DNA of 64,000 bases, from NCBI GenBank assembly GCA_021325675.1, contig JAJTCM010000001.1:1-64000 (forward strand), in the 5' to 3' direction. Positions 26,438 to 33,575 of the stretch are shown here, one piece after another. Every line of letters starts with the position of its first letter. Positions within the stretch are counted from its first letter, which is position 1. The notes beneath the pieces were generated by a model. The model ran no database searches. It was not told where the DNA came from and saw nothing but the letters and a program-made list of their open reading frames with translations. Both the position numbers and the translations under genes were made by a program. Origin of the DNA: Crocinitomicaceae bacterium (lineage in GTDB: Bacteria > Bacteroidota > Bacteroidia > Flavobacteriales_D > Crocinitomicaceae).

Positions 26438-26719
26438 TCAAACATACCCCACCAAAAACCGATAAATCTTCAACGCCAATTGTTTCAATTCTGCCACATT
26501 GTTTGGATGAATGGATTTGCCCAGTTTCAACAATTCAAAGTATTTTTCATACAATTCATCTGTACGAAGCTGTTTTTTGAGACCGATACTTTTGAAAATC
26601 AGCTGATCAATGTACAAGGAATAGGAACTTAAATCCACACCGATATCATTCAAAATACTGATTAATCTCGTGTTGATGATATCGTTTTCGATGAGTATTA
26701 AAATGTCTTGCTTTTTCAT
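26438..26719 (-). CDS. Small protein of unknown function, divergent to an XRE regulator
   Basis: The 93-residue product is not recognised. It starts at ATG 26719 (MKKQDILILIEN); a TTG at 26743 lies within the promoter/operator and is unlikely. The sequence is rich in Leu, Ile and Lys, looks helical, and has no membrane segment or cysteine. It is transcribed away from the XRE gene, and a 9-nt inverted repeat sits directly at its start. The pairing suggests a regulator/target module, perhaps toxin-antitoxin-like or accessory to CBASS, but nothing in the sequence proves either. Confidence 0.65.
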   Translation of the reverse strand: MKKQDILILIENDIINTRLISILNDIGVDLSSYSLYIDQLIFKSIGLKKQLRTDELYEKYFELLKLGKSIHPNNVAELKQLALKIYRFLVGYV

Positions 26720-26720
26720 G

Positions 26721-26748
26721 ATTTGTGTATTTGAGGTACACAAATATA
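26721..26748 (-). promoter_or_regulatory. Palindromic operator overlapping the -7 box of the small gene
   Basis: ATTTGTGTA (26721-26729) and TACACAAAT (26737-26745) are a perfect inverted repeat with a 7-nt spacer. On the minus strand TATATTTG (26748-26741), an exact TAnnTTTG box, overlaps its right arm. A protein bound here would block the small gene. The divergent XRE protein is the obvious candidate. Confidence 0.6.
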
Positions 26749-26789
26749 TACTTTAAATCAATAAAAATGCAAAAAAATATATAATTAAA

Positions 26790-26797
26790 TACTTTTG
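26790..26797 (+). promoter_or_regulatory. -7 box for the XRE gene
   Basis: TACTTTTG matches TAnnTTTG and lies 15 nt before ATG 26812. A short palindrome, CATAT-TTGT-ATATG (26801-26814), overlaps the start codon and could serve autoregulation. Confidence 0.45.
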
Positions 26798-26811
26798 ATA
26801 CATATTTGTAT

Positions 26812-27027
26812 ATGACACGACTCGGAACATACTTAGCTAAACGCGCGATAAACAAGGCAGAAGTTGCTCGAAAAACAGGTTTGAGTACAAAACGTTTAAG
26901 CGAATTAAGCCTGAATGAAAATACGAAGCTAAAAGCAAATGAACTTTATCTCATTGCATTGGCTATTAAAGTTAATCCTGCCGAATTACTCGAAGAAATG
27001 TGCGGTAATCTGAAATTAAAGGATTAA
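26812..27027 (+). CDS. XRE-family helix-turn-helix regulator
   Basis: This 71-residue protein is made up almost entirely of one XRE/Cro-type HTH domain: LGTYLAKRAIN, KAEVARKTGLSTKRLSEL (helices 2 and 3), then LKANELYLIALAIKVNPAELLEEM. The start is ATG 26812; an upstream TTG is only two codons earlier. It is probably a DNA-binding repressor of the divergent small gene and perhaps of neighbouring defence genes. It is the only plus-strand gene in the island, 25 nt from the convergent end of the sce7725-like gene. Confidence 0.85.
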   Translation: MTRLGTYLAKRAINKAEVARKTGLSTKRLSELSLNENTKLKANELYLIALAIKVNPAELLEEMCGNLKLKD

Positions 27028-27052
27028 ACCGAAAATGATTGTATAGAAGAGA

Positions 27053-27982
27053 TTAATTCATAATAGCAGTAATCTGCTCTAAGTGATGAATCATGGCGAT
27101 CTCTTTGTTAGTGCCATTTCCCGGAAAGTGTCCTTCTTCGTGTAAATCGAGATATTTTTGAATCCCAGATGTTCTATGAATAGTATTGTCTACTGCAACA
27201 AAATCAACTAATTCTTGAAGTGCATCAAAGAACTTTCCCTCTTGGTTAACTATTTCAGTACTGTTGACATCAGATAAAAAATGTTTCATAGATACCCTAT
27301 TATTCTCTGATCGTAAAATATGTATAGCCATGACATATGCACCACCGCCACCTTCACTATATTTATAAAAGTCACCAACCATTAAATAGTCACCAAATCC
27401 AAAAAAACCTAAGTCATTATATCTTAATGAAAGATTTGAGAACTGACTCTCTTCTGGGTAATCTGCATTTCTTTGTTGTTTACTAAATCCATCATCGATA
27501 AGTACTTTTTCGGAGCCACGAGAGGTATTATTAATATATTCTGCAGTTACTTTTTGATTGGCGTAAATATTATATAATATAGAATTGTTAAATTGTTGAA
27601 AATCGTTTAAATCCTCAGAATATTCACCTCTGTGGATAAATACTTTCTTTAAAGTTGAAGGCATATTAACGAAACTCGAAATATGATCTCTTTGAGTTGT
27701 TTTGTCTATAATGAAACCGAGTATGTAATTTGTGTGAGCGGTTAACTCTCCATTAACTAAAGTGGTTAGTACTTCTTGTTGAGTTGGTGAAGCTTGCGCT
27801 GTAGGATTAATTATCAAGATAAACTTAATGTTACGTTCACAAATAAGTCTTAGATTTTTTAATGTTTCTGAGCCCAATTTTACTGGCTCAATAATAGGAA
27901 TAGCTTTTTGATAAATCGCATCATTAGCTTTCAAAATGGCGTAGAACTCATGTCTTTTGCCTCTAAAATACGGGAAATACAT
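27053..27982 (-). CDS. sce7725 family (beta-type) protein, function unknown
   Basis: This 309-residue protein starts MYFPYFRGKRHEF, the hallmark of the sce7725/'beta family' group, and carries IIEPVKLGSETLKNL and a GFFGFGDYLMVG segment. It has no signal peptide, membrane segment or recognised catalytic motif; repeated beta/alpha stretches and the early IIEPV suggest a TIM-barrel-like fold, but this is a guess. It follows the sce7726-like gene by 47 nt on the same strand, the pairing that gives both families their names. Next to CBASS and with low GC, a defence role is plausible. The true biochemical role is unknown. Confidence 0.8.
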   Translation of the reverse strand: MYFPYFRGKRHEFYAILKANDAIYQKAIPIIEPVKLGSETLKNLRLICERNIKFILIINPTAQASPTQQEVLTTLVNGELTAHTNYILGFIIDKTTQRDHISSFVNMPSTLKKVFIHRGEYSEDLNDFQQFNNSILYNIYANQKVTAEYINNTSRGSEKVLIDDGFSKQQRNADYPEESQFSNLSLRYNDLGFFGFGDYLMVGDFYKYSEGGGGAYVMAIHILRSENNRVSMKHFLSDVNSTEIVNQEGKFFDALQELVDFVAVDNTIHRTSGIQKYLDLHEEGHFPGNGTNKEIAMIHHLEQITAIMN

Positions 27983-28029
27983 AGCAACTAGAAGTTAAGT
28001 TTAATAACCGCTAATTTACAATTTAAATT

Positions 28030-28896
28030 TCAAACTATCAATGGTTTAGAAAGAAATTGTAATATGTTATTGCATTGAATAGTTGAATAGCGTTTCGTTA
28101 AGGATAAGCTTTTTAAACTGAATGGCATCATTTCAATTAATTCTATTTGAGAGGCAAGGAGTTTTCTGGAAAAAAGTGCTCGTACCATATAGTTGTGTGC
28201 TTTTTCTTTAGACAAACTCATAAATAATGATTCACATTCTTTGTATATTTTGGTATTAGGAACATTAGGAATACCTCCAAATTCATTTAAAATGATTTCT
28301 GTATATTCTTTTTTTCTCAACGAAGCCATCAAAACACGCTTGTCAATATTTTTCTTATTTGAAGTAGCTTTTCTTATAAGTGATAAATTATCTTTTTCAT
28401 CTAAGACATATATCCCCACTGTTTTTTTTGTCAATTGTTTTACTAAGTCAACAAATCCAGAATATGTTACTACATAAATCAAATCAAAAAAATTATAGTA
28501 ATCTTCTAATTGAGATTTTAGTCTATTTAGTGTATCTAATTCGGTTTTAATTTCATAAACGGTTGACGTGCCATTGAAAACTGCTAAATCTGCTTTTGAT
28601 TGACCAACTCTGAATTCAGGTATTGTAATACATTCGTACAATGAGTGATTTTGCGTGATTAGTTCTTGAAATATCGTATTTCGATAGAGATATTCATTTT
28701 TATAATTCTTTTTTAAGTATGAATAACAGATTTCGGCAGCCTGTGAATACGTTGAACCGCTTGGTAAAAGTCCAGATTTAATAATATCTTCTGAAATTGA
28801 TTTTAATTTTTCACTATTGTTCTCGGCCAATGAGTCCATTATCACTGGTGAAAAAAATCTTGACACTAATTGATTGTATTTATTTGAACTTACCAA
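28030..28896 (-). CDS. sce7726 family protein with PD-(D/E)xK nuclease-like motif
   Basis: This 288-residue protein contains KADLAVF (Asp103) followed by VYEIKTELD (Glu115-x-Lys117) and a strand LIYVVTYSG, the order expected of a PD-(D/E)xK nuclease core; Glu78 could complete the site. The family name comes from recognition of the pair with the sce7725-like gene. The start is uncertain: TTG 28896 gives the full length with an in-frame stop three codons upstream, and ATG at Met20 (28839) is the alternative. Nuclease activity is inferred. It lies in the AT-rich island, first in a two-gene operon. Confidence 0.75.
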   Translation of the reverse strand: MVSSNKYNQLVSRFFSPVIMDSLAENNSEKLKSISEDIIKSGLLPSGSTYSQAAEICYSYLKKNYKNEYLYRNTIFQELITQNHSLYECITIPEFRVGQSKADLAVFNGTSTVYEIKTELDTLNRLKSQLEDYYNFFDLIYVVTYSGFVDLVKQLTKKTVGIYVLDEKDNLSLIRKATSNKKNIDKRVLMASLRKKEYTEIILNEFGGIPNVPNTKIYKECESLFMSLSKEKAHNYMVRALFSRKLLASQIELIEMMPFSLKSLSLTKRYSTIQCNNILQFLSKPLIV

Positions 28897-28930
28897 ACTG
28901 TATTAGTTTAAACCTTAGCATCTAACGGCT

Positions 28931-28949
28931 GTAACTTATAAATAGTTAC
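28931..28949. repeat. Short inverted repeat upstream of the sce7726-like gene
   Basis: GTAACT (28931-28936) and AGTTAC (28944-28949) are perfect arms with a 7-nt AT spacer, about 35 nt upstream of the TTG start. This is a possible operator. Confidence 0.4.
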
Positions 28950-29031
28950 ATTTTATTAAAAGTTATCAACAATTAGCCTGAAGTACATCTTAAATCAAAT
29001 AACCCGAAACCAAACTGTGAAAGCCTATGCC

Positions 29032-29055
29032 AACTATGTGCCTCTGTGGTTAAAA
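29032..29055. repeat. Solo arm of the ACCACATAGG repeat class
   Basis: CTATGTGCCTCTGTGGTTAA lies about 40 nt before the penicillin-acylase gene, with no clear facing arm. It resembles the right arms at 5429-5455 and 42654-42687. It marks the first return of the host repeat family to the right of the island. Confidence 0.55.
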
Positions 29056-29094
29056 TAAAATTCGTATTTTAGTCCCCTGACACTTATCTCATTA

Positions 29095-31452
29095 ATGAAA
29101 AAAACACTCAAAGTCCTGCTGATCGTTCTTTGTCTTGCGTGGATCGGGTTTACCTTTTTGCCCCTTTTTTCCCCGCTCGGCTCGGTAGGTGAGTTAATGA
29201 CCTATTCAACCGGGGCTTATTCCGTGGAAAACGATGAGCTTCCCGGCGAGCTGAATTTGCAGGCCAAAGGTTTTTCAAACATCCGGATCCACGTGGATGC
29301 TTACGGTGTTCCGCATATTTACGGGAAACAGAGCCGCGATGTGTGTTTCGGAATGGGCTACATGCAGGCCAAAGACCGGCTTTTCCAGATGGAAATGATG
29401 ACGCGCATGGTGCAGGGAAAACTGAGCGGATTGATCGGTTACAACGGGGTGGAACTCGATAAGCAATGGATCGTGTACGACATGGACCGCCTGGCAAAAA
29501 ACACCTTCGAAAAACTGAAATACACCGATCCCAAAACCTACCAGGACCTCCAGGCCTATGCCAAAGGCGTGAATTTTTACCTCGAAAACCAAAAGCAGCG
29601 CCAATTGCCGCCCGAATACAAGCTGATGCACGCCAAACCCCGGAAATGGGAAGCCTATTACGCGATGCTGCTTTCGTATTACATGAGTGATGTGCTGACG
29701 CATTACAACGGCCACGCCGAGCGCCAGCAGCTGCTGGATAAGTTGTCACCGGACGAAATGAACGAGCTTTTTTTCCACGATACAACGGCTTATCCCTACG
29801 CGATTGACGGCAATTTTTCGAACAGTTCGTCTCAACTGGCAGATTTCCCGGTGAGCCGGGCGAAAAGTCCTGCGCTGAGCTGCCGCGATTTTGTGGACCG
29901 CCAGATCAAAAACTCCATTGGTTCCAATCACTGGGCCGTGGGCGCCGATCAATCCAAAGACGGGACAGCGATGCTGAGCAACGATACCCACCTGAATTTA
30001 GTGCTGCCGGGCGCGTGGTACGAAGCGCATCTGGTGTGCGACGAATACGAAACCCAGGGTTTGACCTTGCCTTGCTCGCCTTACGTGGTGTCGGGTACCA
30101 ACGAATACGTTTCCTGGGGAATTACAAACGCCAACTGGGATTTGACCGAAAAATTCCACCTGGAAATCAACCCCAAAGATTCGACCAAATACCGCTTCAA
30201 CGGGCGCTGGGTTTCCATGACTTCCAAAAGCTACAGCATTTCCCTCAACGACGGCTCAACGATCCCTTTCGAGGTTGATTTTACCTACAACGGCCCGGTA
30301 ACGACGCTTGAAGGCAAAAAAGTCGTGGATTACTGGTACCCGGTGGAAGAAAACAGCTCCGTGACGAGTTTCCGCAAGCTGGCCACCACCAAAAACTGGG
30401 CGGATTTCAAAGAAGCATTGCGCTCTTACAGTTATCCTTCCCAGAACTTTGCGTATGCAGATGTCAACGGAAATGTGGGCATGATCTCCGCCGGAAAACT
30501 GCCTTTGCGTCCATCGACCTATAACGGCGGTATGCTGGACGGTTCCCGGGCGTATACGCCGGAGTTTGTGCCTTTCGATTCGCTTCCGATGCAGTTTCGT
30601 GGGAAAAAAGGCTTTGTTTTTTCAGCCAACCAGAACCCGGCAAAAACGGCGTATTATATCAACTACGACTGGCCGGAACGCTACCGTGCGCAGCGCATCA
30701 AAGATTTGCTCAACAGCAAGGATAAGCTCGATATCACTGACATGATGCGTTTCCAGGGCGATATCCGGGATATTTCGCTGCACGATTTGAAGGAAGCCAT
30801 CCGCAAACACCGCGGTAAAGAGAAAGACTGGCAATTGCTCGATCCGCTACTAAATTGGCACGGGGAAGTCAACCACGAATCGTACGAAGCCGTGCTGCTG
30901 TATTATTTCAATTTCATCCTGCAGGAAGAGCTGAAAACCAACATGACCAAAAAACTCGGCATCGGGCCGGCAATTCCTTTGTCAAACCTCTACACTTTAT
31001 TGAAGCGCGACAAAGTAAAATTTGCCGGACAGGAAGTGAAAACAAGCGCTTTTCTGCTGCAGATCATCCGCAAAACGAAACAGCAGTTTGTGACAGATTA
31101 CGGCCCGGATTTCCGGAAAAAAGCAAACCTGACCCACCACGGCGTGATGACCATCGAGCATTTCGCAGGTTTCCCGGGAATGGGGGAGTGGGTCTACAAT
31201 GCCGGCGGAAATTCCCAAACGGTGAACGTCAATGTGAATAAAACACACGGGCCTTCGATGCGCACCAATTTTAAAATGACGACTCCCGTCACGGGTTACA
31301 TCGTCATCGCCGGAGGACAAAGCGGCCGCCCGGATGATAAACATTACAAAGACCAGCTCACGGACTGGAAAAACGTGCGTTTTCATAAAATCCAGCTCGG
31401 CGCGCGGGAGAAAGATTTGGTGGGTATTCAATCCGTGATCCGGTTCAAATAA
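29095..31452 (+). CDS. Penicillin acylase family Ntn-hydrolase
   Basis: This 785-residue amidohydrolase is made as a precursor and cleaved by itself. A membrane or signal segment (LKVLLIVLCLAWIGFTFLPLF) sends it to the periplasm. The alpha part contains DAYGVPHIYG and GMGYMQAKDRLFQMEMM. The beta chain should begin at Ser277 in NSIGSNHWAVG, the autocatalytic nucleophile, with NDTHL following; an Asn in QNFAYADVNGN and Arg in NRRP-like positions were not checked. Family members hydrolyse amides such as N-acyl homoserine lactones, cyclic lipopeptides or acylated peptide precursors. It may tailor or detoxify the NRPS product, since it lies between the cluster and its TE/PPTase genes, but it may equally be unrelated. 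Confidence 0.87.
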   Translation: MKKTLKVLLIVLCLAWIGFTFLPLFSPLGSVGELMTYSTGAYSVENDELPGELNLQAKGFSNIRIHVDAYGVPHIYGKQSRDVCFGMGYMQAKDRLFQMEMMTRMVQGKLSGLIGYNGVELDKQWIVYDMDRLAKNTFEKLKYTDPKTYQDLQAYAKGVNFYLENQKQRQLPPEYKLMHAKPRKWEAYYAMLLSYYMSDVLTHYNGHAERQQLLDKLSPDEMNELFFHDTTAYPYAIDGNFSNSSSQLADFPVSRAKSPALSCRDFVDRQIKNSIGSNHWAVGADQSKDGTAMLSNDTHLNLVLPGAWYEAHLVCDEYETQGLTLPCSPYVVSGTNEYVSWGITNANWDLTEKFHLEINPKDSTKYRFNGRWVSMTSKSYSISLNDGSTIPFEVDFTYNGPVTTLEGKKVVDYWYPVEENSSVTSFRKLATTKNWADFKEALRSYSYPSQNFAYADVNGNVGMISAGKLPLRPSTYNGGMLDGSRAYTPEFVPFDSLPMQFRGKKGFVFSANQNPAKTAYYINYDWPERYRAQRIKDLLNSKDKLDITDMMRFQGDIRDISLHDLKEAIRKHRGKEKDWQLLDPLLNWHGEVNHESYEAVLLYYFNFILQEELKTNMTKKLGIGPAIPLSNLYTLLKRDKVKFAGQEVKTSAFLLQIIRKTKQQFVTDYGPDFRKKANLTHHGVMTIEHFAGFPGMGEWVYNAGGNSQTVNVNVNKTHGPSMRTNFKMTTPVTGYIVIAGGQSGRPDDKHYKDQLTDWKNVRFHKIQLGAREKDLVGIQSVIRFK

Positions 31453-31456
31453 CGAT

Positions 31457-31500
31457 GGAAATTTGCCACAAAGACACGAAGCGCCAGGCGAGCACAAAGC
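31457..31500. repeat. GCCACAAAGACAC-class repeat, left outer arm
   Basis: TTTGCCACAAAGACACGAAG and following bases pair with the reversed copy at 32074-32116 (CTTGTGTCTTGGTGCCTTGG). The two arms enclose the small membrane-protein gene and a second inverted repeat. Confidence 0.6.
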
Positions 31501-31528
31501 CTTTTTACTTGATTCAAAAAAATAATTG

Positions 31529-31900
31529 ATGAATAAAATATTTAAAATCTTAATATTGATCGTTGGAATTATTGTTCCCCAGCTTTTTCTATCAAGTTAC
31601 CCACTCATTCTCATCGATTGGTTTGTGCTGGCTGTGATTTTGGTCTCCGTGGGACTCAACCGCGCAGCGGCATGGAGTATGCTCATCCAATTGGCTTTTG
31701 CGGTAACAGTATTGTACACGCGCCAGGAAGCCTATCAATATCTGCGCAACATCGAATCGTACTACGAGCTGCCAAACCACTTGCTGGATTTGGTTTTTGT
31801 ATTGGTCAATGTACTTACGATCGGCGCGGTGACATATTTGGCTTCGCGCATCGGGCGGAGGATTAGGCGCGCACTGGAGCCGGAAGCAATAGAATTTTAG
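31529..31900 (+). CDS. Small multi-spanning membrane protein, unknown
   Basis: This 123-residue protein has about four hydrophobic segments: IFKILILIVGIIVPQLFL, LILIDWFVLAVILVSVGL, AAWSMLIQLAFAVTVLYT and LLDLVFVLVNVLTIGAVTYL. The C-terminus is basic then acidic (GRRIRRALEPEA). ATG 31529 is preferred to TTG 31526. The family is not recognised. It sits alone between two nested inverted repeats and has no operon partner, so its job cannot be inferred. Confidence 0.7.
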   Translation: MNKIFKILILIVGIIVPQLFLSSYPLILIDWFVLAVILVSVGLNRAAAWSMLIQLAFAVTVLYTRQEAYQYLRNIESYYELPNHLLDLVFVLVNVLTIGAVTYLASRIGRRIRRALEPEAIEF

Positions 31901-31915
31901 AAAACTACTAGTATA

Positions 31916-32116
31916 TTTTGGAACGCAAAGAACAGCAAAGTTTAGCGCAAAGTTAGCGGAGGTTTAAGTTAGCAAAGATTGAAAAGAGTGTGATGATGGG
32001 TTTTATTTCATGCTTCCCAAAAAACACTTAGCGTCCTCTGCGAACCCATAGCGTCCTTTGCGCTCCAAAAAAACCTTCGTGCCCGCCTTGTGTCTTGGTG
32101 CCTTGGTGGCAAAAAA
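31916..32116. repeat. Intergenic inverted repeat plus outer arm (GCCACAAAG / GCGCAAAG classes)
   Basis: The inner pair is TTTTGGAACGCAAAGAACAGC (31916-31960) against CGTCCTTTGCGCTCCAAAA (32028-32071). Immediately after it, 32074-32116 is the right outer arm that pairs with 31457-31500. Each arm is itself a run of degenerate CAAAG-type words. Confidence 0.7.
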
Positions 32117-32132
32117 GAATTTACTACCTTTG
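32103..32132 (+). promoter_or_regulatory. Promoter of the thioesterase/PPTase operon
   Basis: TTG (32103-32105) and TACCTTTG (32125-32132) are spaced 19 nt, the Bacteroidota -33/-7 layout. The ATG at 32140 follows 7 nt later. A longer upstream frame from 32095 would put this promoter inside the gene, which supports the 32140 start. Confidence 0.6.
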
Positions 32133-32139
32133 CCCTCCC

Positions 32140-32826
32140 ATGAAAATCATTTGTTTACCCTTTGCCGGCGGCAGCTCCTATTCGTACCAAACCATGCAAA
32201 ACCTGGTCACGGGCCAGCTGGAGACAATCGAACTGCCCGGCCGTGGAAAAAGGATCATGGAACCTTTGCAGAGCAACACAGATTTGTTGGTGGAAGATAT
32301 CTTTGTACAACTCCAAACTTTGGTCGAATCCGGCGAAAAATACATTCTTTTTGGTCACAGCATGGGCGCTTTGTTGGGCTATCTCTTGCTTTGTAAATGC
32401 CGGGAGAAAGGTTTTCATTTGCCACAGGCTTTTATTGCTTCTGGCGCGAACGCTCCTTCTTATCCCCGAGAAATAGAAGAGGAAGGCCCGACGTATTTGC
32501 TCGACAAGTCAGGTTTTATCAATAAACTACGCAAGCTGGGCGGCTGTCCTGAGGAAGTGTTGCAGCACGATGCCCTGATGGATTTTTACGAGCCAATCCT
32601 GCGCAATGATTTCCAGGTGGTGGAAACTTATTCTTATAACGACGCAGAGCCTTTGCCGCTCGACGTAAAAGTACTACTCGGCGAGGACGATAAAGTCAAA
32701 CCCGAATCGGCGGAATTGTGGCAAAAAGACTTTCAATCCGCAGAAGTTTACTGGTTCCCGGGCGGACACTTTTTCATCTTCGATCACCTGCCGGCCATAA
32801 CGCGCATCATCAATGAGTACTGCTGA
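32140..32826 (+). CDS. Type II thioesterase (alpha/beta hydrolase)
   Basis: This 228-residue hydrolase matches external NRPS/PKS thioesterases (GrsT type), which remove wrong or stalled acyl groups from carrier domains. It begins KIICLPFAGGSSYSY, has GRGKRI, the nucleophile elbow FGHSMGALLGY, a late Asp in LLGEDDKVKP and the catalytic His in PGGHFFIFDH. It overlaps the PPTase gene by 14 nt. Such genes normally sit in the cluster they serve; here it lies 9.5 kb from the NRPS stop, beyond the cytochrome and defence genes. Confidence 0.92.
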   Translation: MKIICLPFAGGSSYSYQTMQNLVTGQLETIELPGRGKRIMEPLQSNTDLLVEDIFVQLQTLVESGEKYILFGHSMGALLGYLLLCKCREKGFHLPQAFIASGANAPSYPREIEEEGPTYLLDKSGFINKLRKLGGCPEEVLQHDALMDFYEPILRNDFQVVETYSYNDAEPLPLDVKVLLGEDDKVKPESAELWQKDFQSAEVYWFPGGHFFIFDHLPAITRIINEYC

Positions 32827-33445
32827 TCTGCATATCGTGTACGCTTCCATCCGCGAAATCTCCGGGGACAAGCTGCAAGCCGTTTTCGAAAAACTGACGG
32901 AAGAAGAACAGCGTAAATGTTCAGCTTATCACCGCGAAAGCGATCGCCAGGCTTTTTTAATCGGAAGATTGTTGATCGAACGCTTTGTGTATTCCGATTT
33001 GCAAGCGATTTCGTATTCTGTTTACGGAAAACCGTTTATTCCAGGCGCTCCTTTTTTCAATCTTTCGCATAGCGGCGATTACGTCGTACTGGCGATTTCA
33101 GAAAACGAAGTCGGCGTAGACATTGAATTTATGGGCGAAGTAGCTTACGATGAGCTTTCCAAGTTTTTCACGCCAGCCGAGCAGGAACTCATCCGTTCAT
33201 CCGTTCATCCGCGCTATGAATTTTACCGCATCTGGACGGCCAAGGAAGCTTTGCTGAAATGTACGGGAAAAGGTTTGGGCTTACCATTGGATAGCTTTTG
33301 TGTTGCAGCAAACACCGAACTTAGAGTGGAAAATCAAAATTACTGCGTGCAACAACTGGAAATCCTGCTCCCTGAAAATTACCAAATGGCGGTATGTTCT
33401 TCTGAAAATGCTACGCTGCGGATTGAGCGTTACAATGGTTTTTAG
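32813..33445 (+). CDS. Sfp-type 4'-phosphopantetheinyl transferase
   Basis: This 210-residue enzyme converts apo carrier proteins to holo form using CoA. The signature motifs are NLSHSGDYVV, GVDIEF (Mg-binding Asp and Glu) and FYRIWTAKEALLKCTGKG. The length and spacing fit the Sfp/Gsp group, which accepts NRPS and PKS carriers. It is translationally coupled to the type II thioesterase, so the pair is clearly dedicated to an assembly line. The stop codon lies inside the left arm of an inverted repeat. Confidence 0.93.
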   Translation: MSTADLHIVYASIREISGDKLQAVFEKLTEEEQRKCSAYHRESDRQAFLIGRLLIERFVYSDLQAISYSVYGKPFIPGAPFFNLSHSGDYVVLAISENEVGVDIEFMGEVAYDELSKFFTPAEQELIRSSVHPRYEFYRIWTAKEALLKCTGKGLGLPLDSFCVAANTELRVENQNYCVQQLEILLPENYQMAVCSSENATLRIERYNGF

Positions 33446-33572
33446 CCACGAATTACACGAATTCTCACTAATGCACGGGTTGAATATTAGTTTTATAATT
33501 ACACTAATATTACTGAACTTCCATTTTTTAATAATCAAGATTTGTGTACATTGGTGTAATTCGTGGCTAAAA
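33440..33572. repeat. Inverted repeat between convergent genes, likely bidirectional terminator
   Basis: TTTTTAGCCACGAATTACAC (from 33440) faces GTGTAATTCGTGGCTAAAAA (ending near 33573), a perfect pairing of about 19 nt. Inside, AATATTAG (33483-33490) faces CTAATATT (33504-33511). The left arm contains the PPTase stop codon; the right arm ends next to the OMP gene's stop. The U-rich arm ends would suit termination both ways. Confidence 0.75.
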
Positions 33573-33575
33573 AAG

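Noticed and set aside
30997-31497. Minus-strand frame (166 codons) at the end of the penicillin acylase gene
   Set aside because: It is antisense to the conserved beta chain and runs into an intergenic repeat; no motif was seen.
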